DNA of 64,000 nucleotides, taken from assembly GCF_014652795.1 (NCBI RefSeq), contig NZ_BMZM01000003.1:186001-250000 (forward strand), written 5' to 3'. This document shows positions 49,902-62,502 of the stretch, piece by piece. Made by a program: the position numbers and the translations under genes. The stretch is from Kushneria pakistanensis (GTDB lineage Bacteria; Pseudomonadota; Gammaproteobacteria; Pseudomonadales; Halomonadaceae). The notes beneath the pieces are model-generated. The model worked only from the letters and a program-made list of their open reading frames with translations. It made no database searches and was not told the DNA's origin. Positions within the stretch are counted from its first letter, which is position 1; the number at the start of each line of letters is the position of its first letter.

Positions 49902-51533
49902 TCAGCGCCAGATCACCAATGCCAGGCCGATGCCGGCGGCCGCCAGCACGCTCCAGTGCTGCTGCATCGCCCACTGCGAGATGGGCTGCCAGGCCAGTGC
50001 TCCGGCGATCAGCACCAGCCCGATCCTGATGCGCCTTGCTCCCTTGCGCACGCCCGAGAAGGAGTGCTGAAGGGTGACGAAGGCCGCGGTCTGCTGCTCG
50101 CGGTGCTTGCGCTCGTTTTCGACCTGAGATAGTGCCTGGTGTGCCAGTACCGGGATCTGCGGTATGCGCTGGGCGAGATCCGGCGCCTGGCGCTTGAGCT
50201 CTTCCCAGAACCCCTTGGGGCCGGCGCGTTCATGCATCCAGCGCTCCAGAAAGGGCTTGGCGGTATGCCACAGATCAAGCTCGGGATACAGGGTGCGCCC
50301 CAGCCCCTCGATGTTCAGCAGGGTTTTCTGCAGCAGCACCAGCTGCGGCTGTACTTCCATGTGAAAGCGCTGCGCCGTCTGAAAAAGCCCCATCAATACC
50401 TGCCCAAAGGAGATGTCCTTGAGCGGCTTTTCAAGAATGGGCTCACAGACCGAGCGAATAGCGGCGGCAAATTCGTTGGCGCGGGTATGTTCACCGACCC
50501 AGCCGGACTCGATGTGGAGCATGGCCACTTCATAATAGTCCTGGCGGAAAAATGCGATGATGTTGCGCGCCAGATAATCCTGATCCTCGCGGGTCAGGCT
50601 GCCCACGATACCGCAGTCGATGGCAATGTAGCTGGGGTCGCGCGGGTTGCTGATATCAACGAAGATATTGCCCGGGTGCATGTCGGCATGAAAGAAGTTG
50701 TCGCGAAACACCTGGGTAAAAAAGATTTCCACACCCCGCTCGGCAAGCAGGCGCATATCAACGCCCTGTGCCTCGAGTGTGTCGATATCGGCGACCGGTA
50801 CACCATTGACCCGCTCCTGGGTCATGACCCGCTTGCGGGTCAGCGGCCAGTAAATGGTCGGCACATGCAACAGCGGGGAGTGCTGAAAATTGCGCTTGAG
50901 CTGGGAGGTGTTGGCCGCCTCCTTTTGCAGATCAAGCTCATCAAAAAGGGTGGACTCATAATCCTTGACCACTTCCACCGGGCGCAGACGCCGCGCTTCC
51001 GGCCAGACCTTCAAAAGCACCCGGGCAAAGGTGTACAGCAGCGCCATGTCGTTGCGCATGACACTGTCGATGCCGGGGCGGATGACCTTGACCACCACTT
51101 CTTCGCCGGTATGCAGGCGCGCGGCATGGACCTGAGCGATGGAGGCCGAGGCCATCGAATCGGGCTCGAAATGATCAAAAAGTTCACCGACCGGCGCGCC
51201 CAGCTCCTCTTCGATGATGGTGCGCGCCGTGTCGCTGTGAAAGGGCGGTACCTGATCCTGCAGCCGCTTGAGCTCGACGGCGATATCCGGCGGCATCAGA
51301 TCACGCCGGGTAGACAGCATCTGGCCGAACTTGATGAAAATGGGGCCCAGATCCTCCAGCGCCAGACGCAGGCGCTCACCGCGTGTTTTATTGCCCTTCG
51401 GGAACAGTCGAATGGGCGCGATGGCCATCAGAAAGCGGGCATAGCCGGGCAGGCGTTCGGCAGGAATCAGACTGTCGAGCCGATAACGGGTGACCACCCA
51501 GGCAATACGGATCAGGCGCCATAGCGTCATCAA
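49902..51533 (-). CDS. ubiB: Ubiquinone biosynthesis regulatory protein kinase UbiB
   Basis: This 543-residue ABC1/ADCK-family atypical kinase has the KxGQ motif ([17 protein letters not shown]), the [10 protein letters not shown]-site motif ([14 protein letters not shown]), the [11 protein letters not shown] catalytic loop and IDCGIVG in place of the DFG motif. Two C-terminal membrane helices (about residues 495-540) anchor it. It promotes coenzyme Q synthesis, probably by extracting intermediates from the membrane. It overlaps ubiJ by four bases. Confidence 0.97.
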   Translation of the reverse strand: MMTLWRLIRIAWVVTRYRLDSLIPAERLPGYARFLMAIAPIRLFPKGNKTRGERLRLALEDLGPIFIKFGQMLSTRRDLMPPDIAVELKRLQDQVPPFHSDTARTIIEEELGAPVGELFDHFEPDSMASASIAQVHAARLHTGEEVVVKVIRPGIDSVMRNDMALLYTFARVLLKVWPEARRLRPVEVVKDYESTLFDELDLQKEAANTSQLKRNFQHSPLLHVPTIYWPLTRKRVMTQERVNGVPVADIDTLEAQGVDMRLLAERGVEIFFTQVFRDNFFHADMHPGNIFVDISNPRDPSYIAIDCGIVGSLTREDQDYLARNIIAFFRQDYYEVAMLHIESGWVGEHTRANEFAAAIRSVCEPILEKPLKDISFGQVLMGLFQTAQRFHMEVQPQLVLLQKTLLNIEGLGRTLYPELDLWHTAKPFLERWMHERAGPKGFWEELKRQAPDLAQRIPQIPVLAHQALSQVENERKHREQQTAAFVTLQHSFSGVRKGARRIRIGLVLIAGALAWQPISQWAMQQHWSVLAAAGIGLALVIWR

Positions 51534-52165
51534 GAGTGATGCCCTCGCAGACGACGGTTGAGCCGTTCAAGTCGGGCTTCAAGCCGGTCGGTCGCAATTT
51601 CAAGTTCGGTCAGGTGCTCGCGGGCCACGTCAAAGCGCGCGCGGCCGGCCAGCCACTGGCCTTCTTCGAGAATGTACTCACGCAGGTCCTGCTCAAGGCT
51701 TTTTGAAGAGTGCACGCCAAAGCGCCCCAGGCGTCGCAGCCCGGTCGCCAGACTATGGGCCGGTGCCTCGCCAAACCATTCGGCAAAGGCGCCTTCCCAG
51801 TTGATATCGAGATCCATCAGCAGTTCGCGTGCCTGCATCAAAAGCCCGAGCTGGCCACGCACCACCAGCTTGTGCTGGGTCATGAGTGACTGAATCGGCA
51901 TGCCGCCCAGCAAAGCACCCAGCGTATCGGCATCGATTTCAATGGTCGTATCAGCATCCCGGTCCTCACCATCGGGCAGTGAGGCAAGTGTCAGGCCGTG
52001 GATGTGAAAGATGACCAGGACTTCAATCCGTGGGGCTTCCAGTCTCAGCAAAAGGCGCTGACCGGCCATGGCCGCCAGACGGGACGGCGCCGCCGGATCA
52101 CGTGCCAGCAGGCGGTTGACGGTTTTTTCGATACCGGTCAGCAGCACGGGAGTTATGAAGGACAT
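51530..52165 (-). CDS. ubiJ: Ubiquinone biosynthesis accessory factor UbiJ
   Basis: This 211-residue protein has an N-terminal SCP2 sterol-carrier-like lipid-binding domain (about residues 15-115, with [17 protein letters not shown]) and a C-terminal coiled coil ([19 protein letters not shown]). UbiJ and UbiK organise the soluble Ubi complex that holds ubiquinone intermediates. The ATG at 52165 is preferred; a frame to 52198 adds 11 residues. It lies between ubiE and ubiB in the standard order. Confidence 0.92.
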   Translation of the reverse strand: MSFITPVLLTGIEKTVNRLLARDPAAPSRLAAMAGQRLLLRLEAPRIEVLVIFHIHGLTLASLPDGEDRDADTTIEIDADTLGALLGGMPIQSLMTQHKLVVRGQLGLLMQARELLMDLDINWEGAFAEWFGEAPAHSLATGLRRLGRFGVHSSKSLEQDLREYILEEGQWLAGRARFDVAREHLTELEIATDRLEARLERLNRRLRGHHS

Positions 52166-52294
52166 CAGCAGGACTGTCCTTGAGGTATGCGATGACAAAA
52201 AGTCATGAAATACACGTGTGTCATGCCATTAACCCTGTCGGGAAAGCGGCCCGACGGATGATGGCCAATGAAGGGCATCACCCGCACGGGACGT

Positions 52295-53041
52295 TCAGAA
52301 CTTGATACCGCGGTGCAGTGCCACGACACCGCCGGTCATGTTGGTGTACTCGACGCGCTCAAGGCCTGCATTTTCCATCATGGCCTTGAGGGTCGGCTGA
52401 TCGGGATGCATGCGGATCGATTCGGCCAGGTAACGGTAGGAGTCGGCATCGTTGGCCACCCATTTGCCAATGCGCGGCAGAACATGAAAGGAGTACTGAT
52501 CATAGACCTTCTCAAAGACAGCATTGACCGGCTTTGAGAACTCCAGGATCAGCAGTCGGCCGCCCGGCTTGAGCACGCGTGTCATGGAAGCAATCGCTGC
52601 ATCCTTGTCGGTGACGTTGCGAAGGCCAAAGGCAATGGTAATGCAGTCAAAGGTGTTATCGGGGAAGGGCAGTGCCTGGGCGTCGGCCTGCACGATTTCC
52701 ACCTGAGCACCCACGCCACGATCAAGCAGCCGGTCACGTCCGACCTGCAGCATGGAGGCATTGATGTCGGCCAGTACCACTCGACCGGTAGGGCCCACAC
52801 GCTCCACAAACTTCGCGGTCAGATCGCCGGTGCCGCCGGCAATGTCGAGCACGGCATGACCGCGGCGTACGCCCGAGCGTTCCAGCGCCACGCGCTTCCA
52901 GAAGCGATGAACGCCCATCGACATCAGGTCATTCATGACGTCATAGCGGCGCGCCACGCTATCGAAGACCTGCTCGACACGGCCGGCCTTCTCCTCGACA
53001 GGGACTTCCTCATAGCCGAAGTGCGTTGTCTGCTTGTCCAT
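52295..53041 (-). CDS. ubiE: Ubiquinone/menaquinone C-methyltransferase UbiE
   Basis: This 248-residue SAM-dependent methyltransferase carries the [16 protein letters not shown]-binding motif I, the [20 protein letters not shown] family signature and [15 protein letters not shown]. It methylates the quinone ring carbon in ubiquinone synthesis. It heads ubiE-ubiJ-ubiB. A gap of about 130 bases before ubiJ is unusual for this normally tight cluster. Confidence 0.97.
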   Translation of the reverse strand: MDKQTTHFGYEEVPVEEKAGRVEQVFDSVARRYDVMNDLMSMGVHRFWKRVALERSGVRRGHAVLDIAGGTGDLTAKFVERVGPTGRVVLADINASMLQVGRDRLLDRGVGAQVEIVQADAQALPFPDNTFDCITIAFGLRNVTDKDAAIASMTRVLKPGGRLLILEFSKPVNAVFEKVYDQYSFHVLPRIGKWVANDADSYRYLAESIRMHPDQPTLKAMMENAGLERVEYTNMTGGVVALHRGIKF

Positions 53042-53208
53042 GGCGTTCCCCTGTCAGCGTTTGCAAATCATGTGTTCTGGTATCGTCAGTAGCGCTACCT
53101 GCCCTGGGGGCATCGGTGCATCGTCACTCCGGTCGGGAGGGTCGCGCTTGTCGAGAGCCATTGTAGCTTTCAGGACATCATTTGTCCTGACGGCCATACG
53201 GTCTTCGC

Positions 53209-53601
53209 TTATTGGCGCTGCAGCGGTATGCCCAGCGGCTCGCGTGAGGCATTGGCCTTCTTGAGCTCGTGAAGATAGTCATCCCACCACAGTTCGCGGT
53301 GTTCGATCATTTCCCAGAGATAGGCGTAGGTATAAAGGCCACTGTCGTGGCCATCATCAAAGTGCAGCTTGAGGGCGTAGTTGCCCACTGCCGTGATGTT
53401 TTTAAGACCGATATATTTCATGCCGGTCTGCAGCACTGCCTGCTCCGGGCTGTGGCCGCGGACCTCGGCCGAGGGGGAATACACTCGAAGCATTTCGGCA
53501 CTGAGTCGAAAGCTTTGCTGTTCACCGTCAATATCATAGGTCAGCGCCAGCTCGCGACTGCGCTGGTGATAGTGGACGCCGGTGGGCATGGGGGCACTCA
53601 T
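53209..53601 (-). CDS. DUF971 / gamma-butyrobetaine hydroxylase-like N-terminal domain protein
   Basis: The 130-residue protein has the DUF971 features: an N-terminal beta-rich segment (RSRELALTYDIDGEQQSFRLS), AEMLRVYSPSAEVRGH, and HFDDGHDSGLYTYAYLWEM, where the DGHDSGLY turn and the Tyr-Leu segment are conserved. The function is unknown; the domain occurs fused to gamma-butyrobetaine hydroxylase and in Fe-S-related proteins. It lies directly downstream of hslU, the same place as in Pseudomonas, but a terminator separates them. Confidence 0.87.
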   Translation of the reverse strand: MSAPMPTGVHYHQRSRELALTYDIDGEQQSFRLSAEMLRVYSPSAEVRGHSPEQAVLQTGMKYIGLKNITAVGNYALKLHFDDGHDSGLYTYAYLWEMIEHRELWWDDYLHELKKANASREPLGIPLQRQ

Positions 53602-53667
53602 GGGATATCTCCATGATGTTGAGGAGTACCGGATGATGCGCCTTTGTCAAAAGGATGGGCATCATGC

Positions 53668-53699
53668 AAAAAAGCGGGCGGCCCATGAACGGGCCGCCC
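53668..53699 (-). terminator. Intrinsic terminator of hslVU
   Basis: GGGCGGCCC (53676-53684) pairs with GGGCCGCCC (53691-53699). On the - strand the stem is followed by GCTTTTTT, so it ends hslU transcription before the DUF971 gene. Confidence 0.85.
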
Positions 53700-53738
53700 T
53701 CACAAGATACGCTGTTGGCGTTAAACGATAAAGATGCC

Positions 53739-55103
53739 TTAGAGGATGTAGCGCGACAGATCCTCGTCGCGGGCCAGTGCGCCCAGACGCTCATCGACAT
53801 AGGGGCCATCGATGACCAGCGGACCTTTCATGTCACTGCCTTCAAAGAGCGCCTCTTCCAGCAGACGTTCCATCACCGTATGCAGGCGTCGCGCACCGAT
53901 GTTTTCGGTGCCCTCGTTGACCTGCCAGGCGATCTGGGCGATGCGCTCGATGCCGTCATCGGTAAACTCGACGTCAAGGCCTTCGGTCTTCATCAACGCC
54001 TCGTACTGACGCGTCAGGGAAGCAGAAGGCTCGGTCAGGATGCGCTTGAACTCGTCCGGCGACAGGGCCGACAGCTCGACACGGATCGGCAGACGTCCCT
54101 GCAGCTCCGGAATCAGATCCGAGGGCTTGGAGAGGTGGAATGCGCCCGAGGCGATAAAGAGAATGTGATCGGTATGCACCATGCCGTGCTTGGTGGACAC
54201 CGTCGACCCCTCGATCAGCGGCAGCAGGTCACGCTGCACACCTTCGCGGGAGACATCACCACCGCTGCCGGATTCGGCGCGCTTGGCCACCTTGTCGATC
54301 TCGTCAAGGAACACGATACCGTTTTGCTCGACGGCCTCGATGGCGCGGGCCTTGAGGTCTTCATCGTTGACCAGCCTGGAAGCCTCTTCATCACGTACCA
54401 GCTTGAGCGCTTCCTTCACGGTGATGCGACGCGTTTCCTTGTTCTGCTTGCCCATGCTGGAGAACATGCTGGACAGCTGATTGGCCATGTCTTCCATGCC
54501 CGGAGGGGCCTGAAAGTCCATGCCCTGACCGGCCGGTGACAGCTCGATGTCAATTTCCTTGTCATCGAGCTTGCCTTCGCGCAGCTGCTTGCGAAAGGTC
54601 TGACGCGTAGCGCTGTCACGGCTCTTGCCGCTGTCGTACTCACTGCCACGGGCAGGCGGCAGCAGGGCGTCAAGAATGCGCTCTTCGGCGGCATCATCAG
54701 CCTTGTGACCCACCTGCGACTTGGCCTGCTCACGGACCAGCTTGATGGCGGCTTCCACCAGGTCACGAATGATCGACTCCACATCGCGCCCGACATAACC
54801 GACTTCGGTGAACTTGGTCGCCTCGATCTTGATAAAGGGCGCGTTGGCAAGCTTGGCCAGACGGCGGGCGATTTCGGTCTTGCCCACACCGGTCGGGCCG
54901 ATCATCAGAATGTTCTTGGGTGTGACCTCGGGGCGCAGCGTGTCATCGAGCTGCATGCGACGCCAGCGGTTACGCAGGGCAATGGCCACGGCGCGCTTGG
55001 CGTCGGCCTGACCGATGATGTATTGATCCAGCGCGTGCACGATCTCGCGCGGGGTCATGTGATTGCTGTTGGCGTTCTGAGAGGGCATGGAAGTCTCTGT
55101 CAT
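53739..55103 (-). CDS. hslU: ATP-dependent protease ATPase subunit HslU
   Basis: This 454-residue AAA+ unfoldase feeds substrates to HslV. Walker A is [15 protein letters not shown], Walker B is [14 protein letters not shown], and the pore loop is GYVG ([12 protein letters not shown]). The I-domain lies about residues 115-240. The C-terminus LSRYIL inserts between HslV subunits and is intact. The initiation codon at 55103 or Met6 are both possible. It follows hslV by two bases. Confidence 0.97.
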   Translation of the reverse strand: MTETSMPSQNANSNHMTPREIVHALDQYIIGQADAKRAVAIALRNRWRRMQLDDTLRPEVTPKNILMIGPTGVGKTEIARRLAKLANAPFIKIEATKFTEVGYVGRDVESIIRDLVEAAIKLVREQAKSQVGHKADDAAEERILDALLPPARGSEYDSGKSRDSATRQTFRKQLREGKLDDKEIDIELSPAGQGMDFQAPPGMEDMANQLSSMFSSMGKQNKETRRITVKEALKLVRDEEASRLVNDEDLKARAIEAVEQNGIVFLDEIDKVAKRAESGSGGDVSREGVQRDLLPLIEGSTVSTKHGMVHTDHILFIASGAFHLSKPSDLIPELQGRLPIRVELSALSPDEFKRILTEPSASLTRQYEALMKTEGLDVEFTDDGIERIAQIAWQVNEGTENIGARRLHTVMERLLEEALFEGSDMKGPLVIDGPYVDERLGALARDEDLSRYIL

Positions 55104-55105
55104 GA

Positions 55106-55627
55106 TCAGTCCAGTGATTCGAGCGTCACGTTGTGGTTGGTGTACACACAGATGTCTGCCGCAATCGCGAGGCTCTTTTCAGTGATTTCACGCGCTGAGA
55201 GGTCGGTGTTCTGTACCAGGGCACGTGCCGCGGCATTGGCAAACTGACCGCCCGAGCCGATGGTGATGATGCCGTGTTCCGGCTCCAGGACATCACCCGT
55301 ACCCGTGATGATCAGTGAGGCATTGCGATCGGCCACGGCCAGCATCGCCTCGAGCTTGCGCAGGGCCCGGTCGGTGCGCCATTCCTTGGCAAGCTCCACG
55401 GCCGCCTTGGTCAGGTGGCCCTGATACTTCTCAAGCTGCGCTTCAAAGCGTTCAAACAGCGTAAAGGCATCGGCCGTACCGCCGGCAAAACCGGCCAGTA
55501 CCTGGCCACGGTAAAAACGGCGGACCTTGCTGGCATTACCCTTCATGACCGTATTGCCCAGCGATACCTGACCGTCGCCACCCAGGGCGACCTGCTCGCC
55601 GCGGCGAACGGAAACAATCGTGGTCAT
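55106..55627 (-). CDS. hslV: ATP-dependent protease subunit HslV
   Basis: This 173-residue proteasome-beta-like peptidase starts [20 protein letters not shown]; the Thr after Met is the catalytic nucleophile once Met is removed. The ATG at 55627 gives this N-terminus, while a frame to 55750 would block it. The [15 protein letters not shown] segment is the substrate-facing region. It forms the HslVU protease, heat-induced in many bacteria. Confidence 0.97.
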   Translation of the reverse strand: MTTIVSVRRGEQVALGGDGQVSLGNTVMKGNASKVRRFYRGQVLAGFAGGTADAFTLFERFEAQLEKYQGHLTKAAVELAKEWRTDRALRKLEAMLAVADRNASLIITGTGDVLEPEHGIITIGSGGQFANAAARALVQNTDLSAREITEKSLAIAADICVYTNHNVTLESLD

Positions 55628-55801
55628 CGGCGCTACTCCAATTCGTTGGTGACATGCACCTGGTGACTTGAACACAGACAGCGCCCGGAGCGCGTAAAGT
55701 CGTCTGCGTTTTGAAAACTTTCCCCTGAAGTGCGGGCTTTGATCCGCCAAATCAAGCCATGACCTGCAGGGAAATTGTCCTGAATGGGCCGTGCGGCCCC
55801 G

Positions 55802-55829
55802 TCATGGCCTGCTTTCGACCCTTTTCAGG
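55802..55829 (-). promoter_or_regulatory. Candidate heat-shock (sigma-32) promoter of hslVU
   Basis: Read on the - strand, CCTGAA (55829-55824) resembles the sigma-32 -35 CTTGAA, and GGCCATGA (55809-55802) resembles CCCCATnT, with a 14-base spacer. It lies about 175 bases before hslV. The -10 match is only partial. Confidence 0.35.
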
Positions 55830-55854
55830 GCGCAAAGAGCCACTCTGGCACATG

Positions 55855-55888
55855 AAAAAGGGCGCCTGTTGCATGGCAACAGGCGCCC
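55855..55888 (-). terminator. Intrinsic terminator of the SPOR-domain gene
   Basis: A perfect 13-bp stem (55860-55872 with 55876-55888, loop ATG) is followed on the - strand by CTTTTTCAT. It separates the argS/SPOR genes from hslVU. Confidence 0.88.
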
Positions 55889-55910
55889 TGATATCAGCAA
55901 ACGCCGCGTC

Positions 55911-56792
55911 TCAGCGCTGCTGAATCTGCATCGGATCGATGCCGCGGGTCTGCATCAGTCCCTTGGCACGCGACAGCTCTCCGGCATCCCGATAGGGTCC
56001 GGCCTGGACGCGATACCAGGTCGTGTTGTCCGCCGTTTTGACCTGACTGACCTGGGTCACCAGGCCCAGATCACGCAGCTTGCCGGCCATGGTGTTGGCA
56101 TCGCTTTGTGACTTGAACGACGCTGCCTGCAGCATATAACTGGGGCCTGAACTGCTGCTGGAACCGGAACTGCTGCTGCCCGAGCTGCTGCCTGAATTTG
56201 AAGAAGCCCGCTGACTCTTGTCGGCCGCTTCGTGGCGGGACGCCAGCTGCTGAATGGCGTCATTACTGCCGGCATTGCCTTTCGGCTCAGGCGCAGGTTC
56301 GGGCTTGCGCGCCGGGGCACTCTGCTGTGACGAGGCAGCCTTGTTACCGTCGGGATTGCTGACCGAGGCGCTACTGCTGCTGCCGGCGATACGGCGGGCA
56401 TGCTGTTCCAGGACGGCGCCCTCGGTGCCCGGTCGCGGGGACGAGCTGTAGTCTTCCACGTTCGGTGCAATCACTTCCGACTCGGGCAGCAGGGTGTAGA
56501 ACTCGAAGGTCGGCATCTGGCCTTCTTCGGCGTCCTGCGGTGACGACTCGCTTCCCTGCTGTTGATCGCCACCATCGGCGCGCTTTTTGGCAACCACGGC
56601 GGCCACCTGGTCGCGCTTGGGTGGTGCATCGTTGTGGAAGTACTGCGCAATGGCGAAGCCTGCAATGATGCCTACCAGCGCCCACAGCCAGCCGGGCACA
56701 TGAAAGCCGTCGCCGCCACCGCCACGTTTGGCCTTGTTGCGTGATGTGGCGCCCTTGCTCGAGGGCGCACTCTTGTTCTGGCGCTGTGCCAT
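55911..56792 (-). CDS. SPOR-domain cell-envelope protein (FtsN-like)
   Basis: The 293-residue protein has a short basic N-terminus, one membrane helix (about residues 34-50, GWLWALVGIIAGFAIAQYF) and a long low-complexity region (Glu/Ala/Pro, then a Ser/Gly tract near 195-218). The C-terminal SPOR domain (about residues 218-293) contains YMLQAASFKSQSDANTMAGK and TWYRVQAGPYRDAGE. SPOR domains bind denuded septal peptidoglycan, so a cell-division role is likely. It resembles the FtsN-like gene next to argS in Pseudomonas. The gene lies immediately downstream of argS with no gap. Confidence 0.87.
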   Translation of the reverse strand: MAQRQNKSAPSSKGATSRNKAKRGGGGDGFHVPGWLWALVGIIAGFAIAQYFHNDAPPKRDQVAAVVAKKRADGGDQQQGSESSPQDAEEGQMPTFEFYTLLPESEVIAPNVEDYSSSPRPGTEGAVLEQHARRIAGSSSSASVSNPDGNKAASSQQSAPARKPEPAPEPKGNAGSNDAIQQLASRHEAADKSQRASSNSGSSSGSSSSGSSSSSGPSYMLQAASFKSQSDANTMAGKLRDLGLVTQVSQVKTADNTTWYRVQAGPYRDAGELSRAKGLMQTRGIDPMQIQQR

Positions 56793-58478
56793 TTACATCT
56801 CCCTGGGAGCCGAGACGCCAAGCAGGTCAAGCCCGTTGCGCATGACCTGGCGTACGGCCATGCCGAGCGCCAGCCTCGCGTTGCGCAGGTTGGCGTCATC
56901 GACCATGACCTTGACGGCGTTGTAACAGGTATGAAATTCGCTGGCGAGTTCCTGCAGATACAGGGCGATCTGCTGTGGCTCACGCTGCTCGGCGGCGCGG
57001 CGCACGGCCTCGGGCCAGCTGCCCAGACGGTTGATGAGATCGCGCTCGCGGGCATCTTCGAGCAGATGCAGTGACTCGCGTGCCAGACCTGCGTCAAAGG
57101 CCCAGCCGTTGTCGGCCGCCTTCGCCTCGACACTGCAGACGCGTGCGTGCGCGTACTGGGCGTAGTAGACGGGGTTGTCGCTGGACTGGGAGCGGGCCAG
57201 ATCGATATCAAAGGTCATCTGCGAGGTCGCCGCGCGCGACACCAGGAAGTAGCGCGTGGCGTCACGGCCGACTTCGTCAATGAGATCGCGCAGGGTGACG
57301 TAGCTGCCGGCCCGCTTGGAAAGCTTGACCTCCTGACCCGAACGGGTGACCAGCACCATCTGGTGCAGGACATAGTCCGGCCAGCCCTGCGGGATATCGG
57401 CATCGAGTGCCTGAAGGCCTGCTCGGACGCGAGTCACCGTGGAGTGGTGATCGGCGCCCTGTTCGTTGATGACGGTGGTGAAACCGCGCTGCCACTTGTC
57501 CAGGTGATAGGCGACGTCAGGCAGGAAGTAGGTGTAACCGCCTTCGCGCTTTCGCATCACGCGGTCCTTGTCATCCCCGAAATCGGTCGTCTTGAGCCAC
57601 AGGGCTCCGTCGGACTCATAGGTATGTCCGCCCTGAATCAGGCGCTCGACGGTCGCTTCGACCTTGCCGCTTTCATACAGTGAAGATTCCAGGAAAAAGA
57701 CATCGAACCCGACGCCGAAGGCCTTGAGATCGAGATCCTGCTCATGGCGCAGCCAGGCCACCGCAAAGGCACGAATGGCGTCCATGTCGTCGGGGTTGGC
57801 TGCCGCCGTGACCTGACGGTCGTCCGCCGTGACGGTCTCGCCCTGCATGTAGGCACGCGCCACGTCCTGAATGTACTCGCCGCGATAGCCATCGGCCGGC
57901 CAGGCCGGATCGTTGGGCTCGATGCCCTTGATGCGGGCAGCGACCGACAGGGCCAGATTATCGATCTGGGCGCCGGCATCGTTGTAATAGAACTCGCGGG
58001 TGACACTGTAACCGTTGGCTTCCAGCAGACGACAGAGGCTGTCGCCCACTGCCGCGCCCCGGCCATGACCCACGTGCAGCGGGCCGGTCGGGTTGGCCGA
58101 GACAAACTCGACCTGCACCTTCTGACCGGCACCGTCATTGTTGCGGCCGAAGTCGTCACCGGCCTCAAGAATGTCGAACAGGACTTCACCGGCGGCGCTG
58201 GTGTTGACGAAGAAGTTGATGAAGCCGGGGCCGGCAATCTCGACACGCGAGACAGCGTTGGAAGCCGGCAGCGCTGCAATCAGGCGTTCCGCCAGATCAC
58301 GCGGCTTCATGCCGGCAGGCTTGGCCAGCATCATGGCCAGATTGCTGGCGTAGTCGCCGTGGGCGCGGTCGCGCGCGGCATCGACACGGATGTCGGGCTG
58401 GGTGCCAACGGGCAGGGCGCCTTCGGCCTTGAGGGCTTCGAGCGCCGTATTGAGCAGTAGGGTAATCGTCTCTTTCAT
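56793..58478 (-). CDS. argS: Arginine--tRNA ligase
   Basis: This 561-residue class I synthetase has the N-terminal Add-1 domain, the HIGH-type motif ([19 protein letters not shown]), a KLSKRAG segment in the KMSK position and a C-terminal anticodon-binding domain with DALR-type features. Length and motifs match the family. It is upstream of the SPOR gene, and about 210 bases separate it from priA. That gap shows no gene. Confidence 0.97.
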   Translation of the reverse strand: MKETITLLLNTALEALKAEGALPVGTQPDIRVDAARDRAHGDYASNLAMMLAKPAGMKPRDLAERLIAALPASNAVSRVEIAGPGFINFFVNTSAAGEVLFDILEAGDDFGRNNDGAGQKVQVEFVSANPTGPLHVGHGRGAAVGDSLCRLLEANGYSVTREFYYNDAGAQIDNLALSVAARIKGIEPNDPAWPADGYRGEYIQDVARAYMQGETVTADDRQVTAAANPDDMDAIRAFAVAWLRHEQDLDLKAFGVGFDVFFLESSLYESGKVEATVERLIQGGHTYESDGALWLKTTDFGDDKDRVMRKREGGYTYFLPDVAYHLDKWQRGFTTVINEQGADHHSTVTRVRAGLQALDADIPQGWPDYVLHQMVLVTRSGQEVKLSKRAGSYVTLRDLIDEVGRDATRYFLVSRAATSQMTFDIDLARSQSSDNPVYYAQYAHARVCSVEAKAADNGWAFDAGLARESLHLLEDARERDLINRLGSWPEAVRRAAEQREPQQIALYLQELASEFHTCYNAVKVMVDDANLRNARLALGMAVRQVMRNGLDLLGVSAPREM

Positions 58479-58689
58479 GCTGGCATCTATGGTCGTGGAT
58501 GGCTGGCCCGACGCATTCGGCCAGGTCTTGAACTGTGCGCCCGGTGATAACGCGCTTGTGTTGACGCTGTCGACGTATCAAGCGGGACAGGCGCTTTGGC
58601 GCCCGCCATTATCGTTCAACCGTGGACAGTGTCAAAACCGGTATTGTGTCCGACATGTATCGAACATGTGTGGGCCCGCCCGGGTCGGC

Positions 58690-60924
<2,235 letters not shown>

Positions 60925-61154
60925 GATCGACTTGCTCCAGAGGTATAGAGGAATATCAGGCCCGCATTTTAAGGGTGATATCGCGGGCCGCGGCAGGGTA
61001 GCACGTTCTGCAGGCCGTTCGTGACGGCGATCCTCAAGTGTATTCCTGTAGTGCCCTTGTACCCTTGCGCGGCCGGGGCTGTCAGCTTGTAGGCAGGGGG
61101 CTTTTTCGTTACGCTGCGCCGGATTGATAGTTGATTTTCAATCGGATAACAGAC

Positions 61155-62426
61155 ATGTCCCAGGACAAAAGACAGGCAGCACTGGATTATCACGCCGACC
61201 CGATTCCGGGGAAGCTGAGCATCGAAATTACCAAGCCCACGACCTCTTCAAGACATCTTGCCATGGCCTACAGCCCGGGCGTGGCCGAGCCGGTGCGTGA
61301 GATCGCCCGTGATCCGGAAACTGCCTATCGCTATACCGGCAAGGGCAATCTGGTCGCGGTCATTTCCAACGGCAGCGCCATTCTGGGCCTTGGAAATCTG
61401 GGCGCACTGGCCAGCAAGCCGGTCATGGAAGGCAAGGGTGTGCTGTTCAAGCGCTTTGCCGGCATCAATGCCATCGACATCGAAGTCGATACGGCAGACC
61501 CCAGCGCCTTTATCGACACCGTGGCCAATATTGCCCTGACCTGGGGCGGCATCAATCTGGAAGACATCAAGGCGCCCGAGTGCTTCCGGATCGAGCGTGA
61601 GCTCAAGGCGCGCTGCGATATTCCGGTCTTTCATGATGACCAGCACGGTACGGCCATTGTCACCGCGGCGGGCCTGCTCAACGCCCTCGACATCGCCGGC
61701 AAGACGCTGGAAGACGCCCGCATCGTCTGTCTGGGCGCCGGATCGGCGGCCATTGCCTGCATGGACCTGCTGATCGCCTGTGGTGCTACGCGTGACAACA
61801 TCCGCATGCTCGACAGCAAGGGCGTCATTCACGATGGTCGTGATGATCTCAACGAGTTCAAGGCACGCTACGCGGCCACTACCGAACAGCGCAGTCTGGA
61901 TGATGCCATTGATGGCGCCGATGTCTTTATCGGGCTGTCCGGTCCTGATCTGTTTGCCGCCGAGCAGCTCAAAAGGATGGCGGCCAACCCGGTGGTGTTT
62001 GCCTGCTCCAACCCGGACCCGGAGATTCATCCCGACACCGCGCATGCGACCCGCGATGATGTGATCATGGCGACCGGTCGCTCGGACTATCCCAACCAGG
62101 TCAACAACGTGCTGGGCTTCCCCTTCATTTTCCGCGGCGCACTGGACGTACGCGCCCGCGACATCAATGAAGAGATGAAGGTCGCGGCCGTCCACGCCCT
62201 CAAGGACCTTGCCCGCGAGCCGGTCACCCATGAAGTGCTGGAAGCCTACGAGCTCGAGTCGCTCGAGTTCGGGCGCGGCTACATCATCCCCACGCCGATG
62301 GACTCGCGTCTGCTGGATCGGGTCTCCTCGGCCGTAGCCCGCGCTGCGGTGGATTCCGGTGTGGCCACGAAGGCCTATCCGTCCCACTATCCGCTGACCA
62401 GCGTCGAAGACGTGTACGGCAGCTGA
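61155..62426 (+). CDS. maeB: Malic enzyme, short form (malate dehydrogenase, oxaloacetate-decarboxylating)
   Basis: This 423-residue enzyme has the malic-enzyme core only and lacks the phosphotransacetylase-like domain of the ~760-residue E. coli MaeB. It contains MAYSPGVAEPV, GKGNLVAVISNGSAILGLG (with the catalytic Lys at GKGVLFKRFAG), VFHDDQHGTAIV and the Rossmann motif CLGAGSAAIACMD. It produces pyruvate and NAD(P)H from malate. The ATG at 61155 is preferred to 61131. A strong bidirectional terminator follows. Cofactor preference cannot be settled from the sequence. Confidence 0.93.
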   Translation: MSQDKRQAALDYHADPIPGKLSIEITKPTTSSRHLAMAYSPGVAEPVREIARDPETAYRYTGKGNLVAVISNGSAILGLGNLGALASKPVMEGKGVLFKRFAGINAIDIEVDTADPSAFIDTVANIALTWGGINLEDIKAPECFRIERELKARCDIPVFHDDQHGTAIVTAAGLLNALDIAGKTLEDARIVCLGAGSAAIACMDLLIACGATRDNIRMLDSKGVIHDGRDDLNEFKARYAATTEQRSLDDAIDGADVFIGLSGPDLFAAEQLKRMAANPVVFACSNPDPEIHPDTAHATRDDVIMATGRSDYPNQVNNVLGFPFIFRGALDVRARDINEEMKVAAVHALKDLAREPVTHEVLEAYELESLEFGRGYIIPTPMDSRLLDRVSSAVARAAVDSGVATKAYPSHYPLTSVEDVYGS

Positions 62427-62447
62427 TCGCTTAACGCAGGCAACACG

Positions 62448-62484
62448 AAAAACCCCGCCACCCAAAAGGGTGGCGGGGTTTTTT
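62448..62484. terminator. Bidirectional terminator between maeB and the DUF481 gene
   Basis: A perfect 16-bp stem (62448-62463 with 62468-62483, loop AAAA) has A-rich and T-rich ends. It serves both convergent genes. Confidence 0.93.
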
Positions 62485-62502
62485 CATGCCGGCCGGACCG
62501 TA

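Noticed and set aside
50139-51524. 461-codon open frame opposite ubiB
   Set aside because: Antisense shadow of ubiB; the composition mirrors the coding strand.
56140-56215. Ser/Gly codon repeats in the SPOR-domain gene, considered as a phase-variable repeat
   Set aside because: The repeat units are imperfect mixtures of Ser and Gly codons rather than a pure short tandem repeat, so slippage control is unlikely.
61248-62465. 405-codon open frame opposite maeB
   Set aside because: Antisense to a complete malic enzyme and runs through its terminator hairpin.
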